The notes below the pieces were generated by a model. It worked only from the letters and a program-made list of their open reading frames with translations, searched no databases and was not told the DNA's origin. A stretch of DNA of 50,507 nt. Origin: Terriglobia bacterium (GTDB lineage Bacteria > Acidobacteriota > Terriglobia > 20CM-2-55-15). Below, piece after piece: positions 23,269 to 31,596 of the stretch; positions within the stretch are counted from its first letter, which is position 1; every line of letters begins with the position of its first letter. The position numbers and the translations under genes were made by a program. Where the stretch lies: NCBI GenBank assembly GCA_036496425.1, contig DASXLG010000344.1, positions 1 through 50,507 of the forward strand. The letters are read 5' to 3'.

Positions 23269-24378
23269 ATGCCCAGAAAGATTGTCGAGACCATTTTACC
23301 GACCACCATGGTTGGCTCTTTTCCAAGACCACAGTGGTACAAACATCAACTGCTTGGCCGCGATATTCGAGTCGCGTTCAAGGAAGTCCAACACGAAGAG
23401 GCGTATACCGACGCCGTCGCAACCGTTATCCGGGATCAGGAAGAAGCCGGCCTCGACATCGTCACCGACGGCAACATGTGGTACGACGACTACGTCGGCG
23501 TGATCGGGTCGTTCTGCTGGTACATGTATGAGCGGATCGGCGGCTTCGAACACGCGCGCGACCCGCATCCTTCGATGGTCAACTCCGGCCCCAGCCAGGG
23601 TAAGGAGATTCTCGACGATTGGGGCGGCGTCGTGAACAGCGGCCCCGTATCCCGAGGACCGATCCGTCTCGCCGACCTGTATTCCATTGCCGCCAGGCAC
23701 TCCACAAAACCGATCAAGGTGTCGGTTGGAGCCGGACCCGCCAACCTTGCCTGGCACGTTTACTTCAAGCACTACAAGAACGCGAAGGAATTGAGCTTCG
23801 CGCTGGCGCCGATCTTCAACGCCGAGATGAAAGACCTTGTCAAAGCCGGCGCCAAGTACCTTCAATTCGAAGATCTCGGGGCATGGCTGCCGCTCTTCAC
23901 AAACGACAAAGACGACTACAAGTGGATCCGGGAAGTCGTCGAACAGTGCTGCGATGGCGTGGACGCGAAAATCGGATGGCACTTCTGCTTCGGCAACGCC
24001 TGGGGCAACGACATTCTCAGTGCTTCGTATCCCAACGGGTATGAAACAGTCCTGCCGCACTTCTTCGAGACCAAGGGTATCGATCAGTTCGTGCTCGATT
24101 ACGCGAACCGCGCAATGGCCGGCGTCGAGTTCCTGAAGAATCTCCCGAAGGACAAAGACGTGCAGGTTGGCGTGTTGGATATCCGCACGAACGCGATCGA
24201 GACGCCGCAGAAGGTTGCGGAACGTATCCGGAAAGTCATCGCCGCTGTTCCACCGGATCGCGTGACGTTGAGCACCGACTGCGGTATGAAGCCCCTCGCA
24301 AGAATGATCGCAAAAATGAAATTGAGAGCACTCGCTGAAGGCGCGGCGATCGTCCGCAAAGAAGTCATGGGCAAGTAG
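23269..24378 (+). CDS. MetE C-terminal-like (cobalamin-independent methionine synthase superfamily) protein
   Basis: A 369-residue TIM-barrel protein. TTMVGSFPRPQWYK near the start is the hallmark of MetE-like C-terminal domains, and HFCFGNAWGN (around 239) and TDCGMKPLAR (around 345) supply the His/Cys zinc ligands that activate a thiol. It lacks the N-terminal half of true MetE, so the methyl donor and thiol are probably different; such short homologues include coenzyme-M-type and uncharacterised methyl or alkyl transferases. The RBS is GAAGGAG. It is followed by NmrA and pirin genes on the same strand at short spacing. Confidence 0.85.
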   Translation: MPRKIVETILPTTMVGSFPRPQWYKHQLLGRDIRVAFKEVQHEEAYTDAVATVIRDQEEAGLDIVTDGNMWYDDYVGVIGSFCWYMYERIGGFEHARDPHPSMVNSGPSQGKEILDDWGGVVNSGPVSRGPIRLADLYSIAARHSTKPIKVSVGAGPANLAWHVYFKHYKNAKELSFALAPIFNAEMKDLVKAGAKYLQFEDLGAWLPLFTNDKDDYKWIREVVEQCCDGVDAKIGWHFCFGNAWGNDILSASYPNGYETVLPHFFETKGIDQFVLDYANRAMAGVEFLKNLPKDKDVQVGVLDIRTNAIETPQKVAERIRKVIAAVPPDRVTLSTDCGMKPLARMIAKMKLRALAEGAAIVRKEVMGK

Positions 24379-24403
24379 AAACTAGCAATTAAAGGAGAAA
24401 TAC

Positions 24404-25381
24404 GTGGCTGATAAGAAGATCATTGCAGTAATTGGTTCGACCGGTTCACAAGGCGGCGGTCTGGCTCGGGCGATTCTGAGCGATCCGAACGGCGGTTTTG
24501 CGGTACGCGCAATCACACGCGATCCCGGCAAAGATAAGGGGAAAGCACTCGCCGACAAGGGAGCGGAAGTCGTCAGCGCGAATCTCGACGACGTGGAAAG
24601 CCTGAAGAAGGCTTTCGCCGGCGCCTACGGGGTGTACGCGGTCACGAATTTCTGGGAACACTTCTCGGCGGAAAAGGAGAAAGCTCAAGCCAAGAATATC
24701 GCCGACGCCGCAAAAGCGGCTGGTGTGAAGCACATCATCTGGTCGACGCTCGAAGATACGCGGAAACTGATGCAGCCCGATGACAAGCGTATGCCGATGC
24801 TTCAGGAGAAGTATCGCGTGCCGCACTTCGACGCCAAGGCCGAAGCGAACGCCTATTTTTCAGGTCTGCCGGTCACATACCTTGTAACTTCCTTCTACTG
24901 GGACAACATGTACTTGTTCGGACTCGCACCGAAAAAAGGCGATGACGGCGTTTACAGCTGGACGTTCCCGATGGGAGAGGCGAAGCTGTCGGGAATCGCG
25001 GCAGAAGATATCGGCAAATGCGCATACGGGATCTTCAAGGGCGGCCAGCAGTACGTTGGGAAAACGGTCGGCATCACTGGAGAAAACCTGACGCTTAACG
25101 AAATCAGTGGCAAGGTAGCCAGTGGTCTCGGTATCGGGCCGGTCAAGTACAATGCCGTTGATGCGAATACTTACCGCGGGTTTGGTTTCCCGGGCGCCGA
25201 TGAAATGGGCAACATGTTCCAGGTCTATCGCGATTTCGAAAAAGAGGTTGTCGCCGCGCGGAGTGCGGATGTCGCCCGTCAATTGAATCCTCAGTTACAG
25301 ACATTCGATCAGTGGCTCGCGAAGAACAAACCCGCCGTCAGCACGGCTGCGGGTATCGAACCTTCTAAAGCATCGGTGTGA
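24404..25381 (+). CDS. NmrA-like NAD(P)-binding protein
   Basis: A 325-residue atypical SDR starting from GTG, with RBS AAAGGAG. IAVIGSTGSQGGGLARAIL is the NmrA-type dinucleotide-binding loop (GxTGxxG), followed by VRAITRDPGKDKG, which suggests NADP(H). The Tyr/Lys catalytic pair of classical SDRs is not evident, as usual for NmrA proteins, which may sense NADP or reduce small substrates. The central part, ADAAKAAGVKHIIWSTLEDT, fits the fungal HSCARG/NmrA group. Its stop overlaps the next start (GTG at 25378), so it is coupled to the pirin gene. Confidence 0.88.
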   Translation: MADKKIIAVIGSTGSQGGGLARAILSDPNGGFAVRAITRDPGKDKGKALADKGAEVVSANLDDVESLKKAFAGAYGVYAVTNFWEHFSAEKEKAQAKNIADAAKAAGVKHIIWSTLEDTRKLMQPDDKRMPMLQEKYRVPHFDAKAEANAYFSGLPVTYLVTSFYWDNMYLFGLAPKKGDDGVYSWTFPMGEAKLSGIAAEDIGKCAYGIFKGGQQYVGKTVGITGENLTLNEISGKVASGLGIGPVKYNAVDANTYRGFGFPGADEMGNMFQVYRDFEKEVVAARSADVARQLNPQLQTFDQWLAKNKPAVSTAAGIEPSKASV

Positions 25382-26088
25382 TCCAGCTGCGAAAAGCCGA
25401 AGATCGCGGCCACGCGGATCGCGGATGGTTGAATGCGAACTTCTCGTTCTCGTTCGCCGACTACCGCGATCCGCGCCACATGGGCTTCCGCGTCCTGCGG
25501 GTGCTCAATGACGATCGCATCGCCGCGGGCAAAGGCTTCGGCCCGCACGCGCATCGCGATATGGAAATCGTTACCTATGTCCTCGAGGGCGGCTTGCTGC
25601 ATCGGGACAGTACCGGCGAACAGCACATCCTCAGGCCGAACGAAGTTCAGACGATGTCCGCCGGAAGCGGCATCATCCACAGTGAGTTCAACGCTTCAGA
25701 AACGGAACCGGTGCATTCGATCCAGATCTGGATCGAAACCGCACAGGAAGATCTGCCTCCTTCTTACCAGCAAATCGCTTTCTCCCCCGCGGAACGGCGG
25801 GGACGGTTCCGGCTGCTGGCCGGACCGAAGGTGAGCGGGAGCGAACTTGCAACGACCATCAATCAAGACGCGAGTATCTATGCCGCCGAACTCGCGCCCG
25901 GCGAAAACTTGAAGCGGCCTCTGACTGCCGGCCGCTATAGCTGGATCCAGGTGCTTCGCGGTAATCTGGAAATGAACGGACATGAATTGAAGGAAGGCGA
26001 CGGGGCATCGGTGAGCGCTGAACGGGAGTTATCCTTCGAAGGCGCCGGATCCACGGGCTCCGAATTTCTTTTCTTCGATTTGCCGTAA
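25378..26088 (+). CDS. Pirin-family protein (YhhW/quercetinase-like)
   Basis: A 236-residue bicupin. The N-terminal cupin carries the metal ligands in GPHAHRDMEIVTYVLEG, and SGIIHSEFNASETEPVHSIQ supplies the further His/Glu. Length and start (IQLRKAEDRGHADRGWLNAN) fit the YhhW type, which in E. coli has quercetin 2,3-dioxygenase activity. The GTG start overlaps the NmrA stop. A second, different pirin gene follows 19 bp later. Substrate is not known. Confidence 0.9.
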   Translation: MIQLRKAEDRGHADRGWLNANFSFSFADYRDPRHMGFRVLRVLNDDRIAAGKGFGPHAHRDMEIVTYVLEGGLLHRDSTGEQHILRPNEVQTMSAGSGIIHSEFNASETEPVHSIQIWIETAQEDLPPSYQQIAFSPAERRGRFRLLAGPKVSGSELATTINQDASIYAAELAPGENLKRPLTAGRYSWIQVLRGNLEMNGHELKEGDGASVSAERELSFEGAGSTGSEFLFFDLP

Positions 26089-26107
26089 CACCAAACCAAG
26101 GAGGCAC

Positions 26108-27124
26108 ATGAGCAGCGACATCCTTGCCATCCGTCCGCTGGGAATTCCGTGGGAAACGTCAGACCCGTTTCTTTTCTGCATGTATCACAACGATGCGTAT
26201 CCCGCAGGCAACGAACATCTGGGCCCCGCCGCTTCGCTTTCCGGCCGCAACATCGGTCAGGATTTCGAAGGCAAGGATGGATGGCGGATGTATCACGGCG
26301 ACATCGTTCCGGGTTTTCCGCAACACCCGCATCGGGGATTCGAAACAGTGACCATCATGCGCCACGGATTCATCGATCACTCCGACTCGCTCGGAGCGAC
26401 GGCTCGCTTCGGTCCCGGGGACGTGCAGTGGTTGACCGCCGGTAAAGGCATCGTCCATTCGGAGATGTTTCCACTGCTGCGCTCCGACGCCCCCAACCCG
26501 CTCGAGCTGTTTCAAATCTGGCTGAATCTTCCCGCCACGGACAAGTTCGTCGAACCGCACTTCGGAATGTTGTGGGATCAGGCCGTCCCTCGGGTCACGG
26601 TCCGCGATGCGGCCGGACACGTAACCGAAGTCGTCGTCGTTGCCGGACACATCGGTGATGTCGACGCTCCTCCGCCGCCGCCGAAATCATGGGCCGCGAG
26701 GCCGGATACGGATGTCGCCATCTGGACCATCCGGATGGAACCGGGAGCCCGCTTCACGCTGCCTGCGGCACACGGCACTTCGAGCCGGGCGATCTATTTT
26801 TTTGCCGGAAGCAAAATTCATGTTGCAGAGCAGGCCGTCTCCAGGAATTCCCGAGTGGTGCTCCGTCCCGACGCTGAAGTTGCCATACAAAACGGCCAGG
26901 ATGAAGGTCAGTTGTTGCTGTTGCAGGGCAGGCCGATCGCCGAACCCGTCGTGCAGTACGGGCCATTCGTCATGAATTCCCGCACGGACATTCAGCAGGC
27001 CTTCGACGATTACCGCAGGACCGGCTTCGGCGGATGGCCATGGGCAAGCGACGGTCCCGTTCTGCCGCGCAGCATGGGCCGATACGCCAAACACGCCGAC
27101 GGCCGCGAAGAACGCATCGCGTAA
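26108..27124 (+). CDS. Pirin-family protein, long form
   Basis: A 338-residue bicupin. FPQHPHRGFETVTIMRHG carries the iron ligands of the N-terminal cupin, and KGIVHSEMFPLL completes the site. The C-terminal cupin (ALYFFAGSKIHVAEQ-like region, read as AIYFFAGSKIHVAEQAV) has no metal ligands visible. It is longer than the YhhW-type neighbour and closer to the class with an extended N-terminus. RBS is GGAGGCAC. It is the last gene of the 23269-27124 set; a hairpin terminator follows. Confidence 0.88.
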   Translation: MSSDILAIRPLGIPWETSDPFLFCMYHNDAYPAGNEHLGPAASLSGRNIGQDFEGKDGWRMYHGDIVPGFPQHPHRGFETVTIMRHGFIDHSDSLGATARFGPGDVQWLTAGKGIVHSEMFPLLRSDAPNPLELFQIWLNLPATDKFVEPHFGMLWDQAVPRVTVRDAAGHVTEVVVVAGHIGDVDAPPPPPKSWAARPDTDVAIWTIRMEPGARFTLPAAHGTSSRAIYFFAGSKIHVAEQAVSRNSRVVLRPDAEVAIQNGQDEGQLLLLQGRPIAEPVVQYGPFVMNSRTDIQQAFDDYRRTGFGGWPWASDGPVLPRSMGRYAKHADGREERIA

Positions 27125-27146
27125 AGAAGAAAAATGTTTTTCGAGC

Positions 27147-27181
27147 GCGAACTCCCCTCCTGTGTCAGGAGGAGAGTTCGC
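27147..27181 (+). terminator. Hairpin between convergent genes
   Basis: GCGAACTCCCCTCCT (27147-27161) pairs with AGGAGGAGAGTTCGC (27167-27181) with one mismatch and a 5-base loop. On the minus strand a short T-run (27130-27142 region) follows. It sits between the stops at 27124 and 27202 and can serve both. Confidence 0.7.
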
Positions 27182-27201
27182 CTCACTTGAGCAGTCCGCT
27201 C

Positions 27202-28953
27202 TTACGTCAGGTTCAGCTGGCGCACCAGAGGATCCCGATCATCCTCATACACCAAGCCGATGAGCCGGTCCCGCGTCTGGCGGCGATAGAGCGAAATTAA
27301 GATGAGCGTGACGATCACCTCCGCAAAAAACATTCCGATACGTCCCCAGCTTTGCCCAACCCAACGCTCAAGGTCTGCCATCATGGATGTATAAATCGTA
27401 AAACCATACAGGTACGCACCGCCGAGAAACGCGAGATGAGACTTGGCAGGCAGGTACGAGCACGTGAATGGGACCTTATTGAAATTGAAAAAGAGCGCCT
27501 CCGTCAGCAGTGCCGCGACGGCCAGGCCGAACAGTAAGCGAAAGGCGGCCTCGACAGGATTCAGAAAGTAAAATTCCAGCGGCACCAGCACGAGATACAT
27601 TGGAATCACACCGCGCAATAAAACCCAGCGCCGGGTTGCTGCCAGATATTCTCCCGCACCGTATCCTGATGTGATCTGAAACATCCAGTTCGCGCCAAGT
27701 TCGTAGGGAAGATTAAAGGTCGCTCGCAGTCCCGAAACGACAAAAAACGACAGAATTAATGGCGCCTCAAGCAACCCCGTTCGTGAAATTGCGAGCGTCA
27801 GGTGCGAATCTCGCCTCAGCACAAACAACGACGACAGTATCAATGCCAGCCCGATTCCGCTGTACATCGCAATAAAGAGGCGATGTTTCGCGCTTCGGCC
27901 AAATATCTTCCCGATGAAATAAAAGGAGGCTCGCTGAAACGCATGGCGCAGGAGGAGAACGTTCAGGAGTGAGGCGGCGGCACGTTCGTGCCAGGGCTGC
28001 AAGAAGGTTTCGGATTCCACCCCTTCAAGAATCTTTTTCGAATATCGCCGGTAGCTGACAAGGTACGTCAGGAGGAATACGAGACCGGCGGCGAGCATGG
28101 CCTCGACAGCCGTTCGCGCCCAGATCGTCGATGAGCCGATAAGGGTGCCCTCCGGATTCAAAACCTCATAAATGCCCTGAAACCAGAACAATGGGATGAA
28201 GTCGAGAACCCTGCTCTTGCTTTCAGCCAGCAGCTGCATATTCGCCGATATGCCGGGCGTGATCAGCAGGATGGTTACCAGAATCGTCATCGAGACCATT
28301 TGAATCCACGGCGAGATCCGGCGAAACATCGACGGGCTCATCAGGTTGATCAGCACGCCTTGCAGGCCGGCGAAAAACAGGGCCGTGAATATGGAAGCAC
28401 CCAGAACTGCCGAGGCATGGGCAATCAATGCGGGAAAGAAAATGCTCCACTTGTTGTCCCGCACGACAAATGCATACGGGACCATGACGGACGAAAACAC
28501 GTTGATCGCGATACCGAACAACAGCAGGAATCCGCAGAGTGAAATCACCTTGGCTGCGAAAAATTCCCGGAGTGAAATCGGCAGCGTCGTCAGGATCAGG
28601 TAGTCGCGGCGATCCGGAAACAGCGAATCCCATTTGAACGTCATCACGAAGCCCATCACGGTCATCGCATAACAAATGAAGACGTACCTATCCCCGGATC
28701 TGAGCCACTGCCGCGTCAACTCCGACCGGATCAACGGATGATCGAAAATCATGAACAACGAGAGAATCGCTCCCGGCAACGCCAGCATCGCGACCAGTTG
28801 CACGACATTCGCGCGCTCGTCGGCATCCGGCGTCAGAGAGTCTTTATCGAAGAATCGCTCGAAGAAATGAACGACCAGAGTCCTGAAGCGTTCAGGCAAC
28901 TCCGCGGCGAATGGCTTCTGCAATGTCTTTCGCAACCAATTCCATATCTTCAT
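27202..28953 (-). CDS. Large ABC-exporter membrane protein
   Basis: A 583-residue integral membrane protein with about 12 hydrophobic segments, including VVQLVAMLALPGAILSLFMI, ISLCGFLLLFGIAINVFSSV, MVSMTILVTILLITPGIS and LFGLAVAALLTEALFF. No domain beyond the membrane part is visible. It follows the ATPase gene and its ATG at 28951-28953 lies inside the ATPase frame (62-bp overlap). The frame extends 32 codons further upstream, but those codons are shadow of the ATPase gene. It is probably the permease of the exporter; the family is recognisable only as ABC-2-like. Substrate unknown. Confidence 0.75.
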   Translation of the reverse strand: MKIWNWLRKTLQKPFAAELPERFRTLVVHFFERFFDKDSLTPDADERANVVQLVAMLALPGAILSLFMIFDHPLIRSELTRQWLRSGDRYVFICYAMTVMGFVMTFKWDSLFPDRRDYLILTTLPISLREFFAAKVISLCGFLLLFGIAINVFSSVMVPYAFVVRDNKWSIFFPALIAHASAVLGASIFTALFFAGLQGVLINLMSPSMFRRISPWIQMVSMTILVTILLITPGISANMQLLAESKSRVLDFIPLFWFQGIYEVLNPEGTLIGSSTIWARTAVEAMLAAGLVFLLTYLVSYRRYSKKILEGVESETFLQPWHERAAASLLNVLLLRHAFQRASFYFIGKIFGRSAKHRLFIAMYSGIGLALILSSLFVLRRDSHLTLAISRTGLLEAPLILSFFVVSGLRATFNLPYELGANWMFQITSGYGAGEYLAATRRWVLLRGVIPMYLVLVPLEFYFLNPVEAAFRLLFGLAVAALLTEALFFNFNKVPFTCSYLPAKSHLAFLGGAYLYGFTIYTSMMADLERWVGQSWGRIGMFFAEVIVTLILISLYRRQTRDRLIGLVYEDDRDPLVRQLNLT

Positions 28954-29671
28954 GCTGCACCAACTGGGTAAAAATCTCCTCGAGCGACGGCAGATGCATG
29001 AGATCGCGAAGATGCCCGACGGTGTCTTCCGCCTTGATCTGACCGCCATAGATGATGATCACCTTCGAGCAGATGCGTTCAACGACTTCGAGGACGTGCG
29101 AAATGTAGAGAACAATCTTTCCACGAGACGCGAGTTCCGCCACCAGGTGCTTGAAAAGGAGCGCCGATGAAACATCCAGGCCGGATAACGGTTCGTCGAA
29201 GATGAGGATGTCCGGATCGTGCAGCAGCGCAGCGGAAATGAGCACGCGTTGCTTCATGCCCTTCGAATAGGAAGCCAGGGGCGCATGGCGATGCAAATGA
29301 AGGGAGAAGAGTTTCAACAGGTCTGTTGCCTTTTCATTGACGACGCGCTCAGGAAGTTCGCGAAGCCTGCCCATCAGCTGCAGGTATTCCATACCGCTCA
29401 ATGACGGATAAACGTGGGCCTCTTCAGGAACATATCCGAGAATGCGTTTGAAGCCGATAAGGTCCCGGCGGATATCGGCTCCGTCGAGCAAGATCTCGCC
29501 TTGAGACGGCTCGACAAGGCCGGCGAGCATCTTCACTGTGGTCGATTTGCCGGAGCCGTTCGGGCCGAGATAGCCGGTGATCTCCCCGGACTTGACACTG
29601 AAATTGACGTCATTAACGACGGCAACCCTGCGATAACGCTTGGTCAGTTTGCGCACTTCGAGCGTCGGCAT
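28892..29671 (-). CDS. ABC transporter ATP-binding protein
   Basis: A 259-residue nucleotide-binding subunit. Walker A is GPNGSGKST (about 37-45), the signature is YSKGMKQRV, and Walker B is DILIFDEPLSGLD. The ~45-residue C-terminal tail (RDLMHLPSLEEIFTQLVQHE) matches the CcmA-type export ATPases. RBS AAAGGA precedes the ATG at 29671, after the 36-bp repeats. It is the partner of the membrane protein encoded next (62-bp overlap) and is likely controlled by the PadR gene upstream. Confidence 0.92.
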   Translation of the reverse strand: MPTLEVRKLTKRYRRVAVVNDVNFSVKSGEITGYLGPNGSGKSTTVKMLAGLVEPSQGEILLDGADIRRDLIGFKRILGYVPEEAHVYPSLSGMEYLQLMGRLRELPERVVNEKATDLLKLFSLHLHRHAPLASYSKGMKQRVLISAALLHDPDILIFDEPLSGLDVSSALLFKHLVAELASRGKIVLYISHVLEVVERICSKVIIIYGGQIKAEDTVGHLRDLMHLPSLEEIFTQLVQHEDMELVAKDIAEAIRRGVA

Positions 29672-29683
29672 CCGATAATCCTT

Positions 29684-29790
29684 TCTTGAGGCTGCTCCCT
29701 ATCGGGCTTGCGCTTCGTCTCTTGAGGCTGCTCCCTATCGGGCTTGCGCTTCGCCTCTTGAGGCTGCTCCCTATCGGGCTTGCGCTTCGC
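29684..29790 (+). repeat. 36-bp tandem repeat, three copies
   Basis: The unit (CTTGAGGCTGCTCCCTATCG then GGCTTGCGCTTCGCCT) starts at 29685, 29721 and 29757, with one base change between copies 1 and 2. On the minus strand it encodes an open 12-residue repeat in frame with the preceding gene, but that gene's stop comes first. It lies between the small membrane protein and the ATPase. Related to 8291-8354. Confidence 0.9.
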
Positions 29791-29793
29791 GAC

Positions 29794-30276
29794 TTATGCG
29801 GACAATTTCACCCACAAACGGACGGTTGGACGCAGTTTCGTGATCACCAGTGAGGCAACAACTGCCAGGCTGCCCAGTGCAATGGAAAAGAAGCCGGACG
29901 TCATGACGAATTGATCCATGGGAATCGAGACTCCGCCTCGCACGAGAAGAGTCAGCACAGGCCCCAGCACGAGAAGGTTTATGGAAACAATAATGGGAAT
30001 GAGCGTCAGATCGATGATTCCGACCAGCGGATGATCCACATCGAGCGGCCCCATGACTTCCCGCCGCCGCTCGCGCAAAACGGAACATAGCAGGTCGCGT
30101 CCTGCGGAGACCCAGAACGTCACGAGGAAGGCAACTTCGCCTTTTTCCAGCGCGTCGTGGCAGCAATCGCGGAAAAGCTGCTTCATCTCCGGAGCGAACC
30201 GCACCCGGAATCGGAAGGGATACAAGGACAACAGCGCGCTATAAACACGTTCGGCATACTGGACGCTCAAATTCAT
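29794..30276 (-). CDS. Small membrane protein of the PadR-linked ABC operon
   Basis: A 160-residue protein. The N-terminus (YAERVYSALLSLYPFRFRVR then FAPEMKQLFRDC) is the conserved start seen in many acidobacterial MacB-type permeases and related small proteins encoded beside PadR genes. Two TM segments follow: about 86-113 (GIIDLTLIPIIVSINLLVLG) and 127-148 (SGFFSIALGSLAVVASLVIT). The RBS GGGGAG lies upstream. It is encoded 12 bp after the PadR gene and before the ATPase. It probably acts with the transporter or as its sensor; the exact role is unknown. Confidence 0.75.
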   Translation of the reverse strand: MNLSVQYAERVYSALLSLYPFRFRVRFAPEMKQLFRDCCHDALEKGEVAFLVTFWVSAGRDLLCSVLRERRREVMGPLDVDHPLVGIIDLTLIPIIVSINLLVLGPVLTLLVRGGVSIPMDQFVMTSGFFSIALGSLAVVASLVITKLRPTVRLWVKLSA

Positions 30277-30288
30277 ATCTACTCCCCG

Positions 30289-30669
30289 TTAGGCGTGCTT
30301 CAACTTTCGGATGACTTTTGTCGATCGAGCTGCGCGCACAAGACCCGCGAGCCGTTCGGTTTCCGCCGCAAGAACGCGGCCGCCGAAATTCGTTAAACGG
30401 TAGTAACGCCGGCGCGTATCATCCATCTCCGGATCCGGCCGGTCAGCGGATTCCTCAATCAGTCCCTCTTCGAGCAGCCGGCTGATCGCTCCGTATAGTG
30501 TGCCCGGCCCGAGTCGAACGCTTCCGCCGCTCCTGCGCGACACTTCCTGCATTATGGCGTAGCCATGGGTTTCTCCGTCCGCAAGCGCAATCAAGATATG
30601 AAACACAGCCGGCGTCAACGGCAACAAACTGTCCGCCGGCGGTTCTGTGACTTTTCCACGTACAGTCAT
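30289..30669 (-). CDS. PadR-family transcriptional regulator
   Basis: A 126-residue winged-helix repressor: LTPAVFHILIALADGETHGY, AIMQEVSRR, LGPGTLYGAISRLLEEGLIE and RRYYRLTNFGGRVLAAETER. The second half is a helix for dimerisation. Such regulators release DNA upon ligand binding and usually control their own operon, here the ABC exporter. ATG at 30669 has the RBS AAAGGA; the frame continues 21 codons without coding quality. A promoter and a TATG-CATA dyad lie upstream. Confidence 0.92.
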   Translation of the reverse strand: MTVRGKVTEPPADSLLPLTPAVFHILIALADGETHGYAIMQEVSRRSGGSVRLGPGTLYGAISRLLEEGLIEESADRPDPEMDDTRRRYYRLTNFGGRVLAAETERLAGLVRAARSTKVIRKLKHA

Positions 30670-30693
30670 GTTCTGTCCTTTAGCGATATAACG

Positions 30694-30732
30694 TATGCCG
30701 ACATAGTCATACCTTACGCGCCCGGTTGTCAA
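30694..30732 (-). promoter_or_regulatory. Possible PadR operon promoter and operator
   Basis: On the minus strand TTGACA (30727-30732) is followed by TATGAC (15-bp spacing), and TATGTCGGCATA (30694-30705) forms a TATG/CATA dyad just downstream. PadR operators often contain ATGT...ACAT-like dyads, so self-repression is plausible. The spacing is short for a standard promoter. Confidence 0.4.
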
Positions 30733-30893
30733 GAGGTTTTGAAAAAAGCCAGCGGGCTACCTGTGTGTGACCTTCCATTCTCTGCACTGAATCATGCTTC
30801 CTCGCCGGCCTCCCGTAGATTTTCGGACTCAAAACCCGCCACGTCGAGATGCAAGTGATTGACACGACGAACACTTGCTCTGGATTTGCCGCG

Positions 30894-30910
30894 TGGCAGC
30901 CGGTGTGCAA
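30894..30910 (+). promoter_or_regulatory. Possible sigma-54 promoter of the exopolysaccharide cluster
   Basis: TGGCAG-CCGGT-GTGCAA matches the -24/-12 pattern TGGCAC-N5-TTGCA with two deviations. It lies 24 bp before the first gene (30934), leaving a leader of about 15 bases that includes the RBS GGGGAGG. No sigma-54 activator gene is in the window. A sigma-70-like TTGACA at 30859 is an alternative. Confidence 0.35.
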
Positions 30911-30933
30911 GAACGGCGGGGAGGAAAGTGGTA

Positions 30934-31578
30934 ATGAGAACATCAGGAGCGGCAGCGCTGATCATCATCCTGGCCGGAATGCTTGCCGGGCAGGAGCCCG
31001 GTTTCCAGCAACGGCACCCCCGATATCGGATCGAAATCGGGGATGTGGTGGCTTTCACATTCACGTTCACTCCGGACTACAATCAGACAGTCACGGTCCA
31101 GCCCGACGGCTACATTACTCTCCGCGAGGCCGGCGACATTCAGGTTCTCGATAAAACAACGCAGGAAGTCGTCGACATCGTCCGCTCGGCCTACGGCAAA
31201 GTACTCCACGAACCCGAGATCACTATAGAGCTTAAGGATTTCGAGAAGCCCTACTTTGTAGTCGGCGGTGAAGTGCAGCATCCCGGCAAATTCGACCTGC
31301 GCGGCGACACCACTGTCGTTCAGGCCGTGACCCTGGCCGGCGGACTTAACGACCGCGCGCTGAACTCGCAGATCTTACTGTTCAGACGCGTATCCAAGGA
31401 TCTGGTCGAAGTAAAAAAAGTCGATATGAAGCATATGGTCAACAGCGGAAACCTGTCCGAAGACATGCATCTGCAGCCGGGCGACATGATTCTGGTCCCC
31501 CGCAACAAGATGTCGAAAATCAGCCGCTTCATACCCTTCCCCAGTCTCGGGATGTACTTCAGCCCTTCGATTCCTTGA
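30934..31578 (+). CDS. Outer-membrane polysaccharide export protein (Wza-like, short)
   Basis: A 214-residue secreted protein (signal AAALIIILAGMLAGQEPG; no lipobox Cys). The poly-export domain is seen in YRIEIGDVVAFTFTFTPDYN, followed by QPDGYITLREAGDIQVLDKT. An SLBB domain follows (YFVVGGEVQHPGKFDLRGDT then AGGLND). The protein is shorter than E. coli Wza, which has further domains, but fits the export proteins of Wzx/Wzy-type exopolysaccharide systems. It forms the channel across the outer membrane. ATG at 30934 follows GGGGAGG; the frame continues 25 codons upstream. First gene of the cluster. Confidence 0.9.
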   Translation: MRTSGAAALIIILAGMLAGQEPGFQQRHPRYRIEIGDVVAFTFTFTPDYNQTVTVQPDGYITLREAGDIQVLDKTTQEVVDIVRSAYGKVLHEPEITIELKDFEKPYFVVGGEVQHPGKFDLRGDTTVVQAVTLAGGLNDRALNSQILLFRRVSKDLVEVKKVDMKHMVNSGNLSEDMHLQPGDMILVPRNKMSKISRFIPFPSLGMYFSPSIP

Positions 31579-31596
31579 GCAAAAAGGAGAATACGT

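Noticed and set aside
29684-29790. C-terminal repeat extension of the small membrane protein
   Set aside because: The 36-bp repeat is open in that frame, but the stop codon at 29794-29796 comes first.
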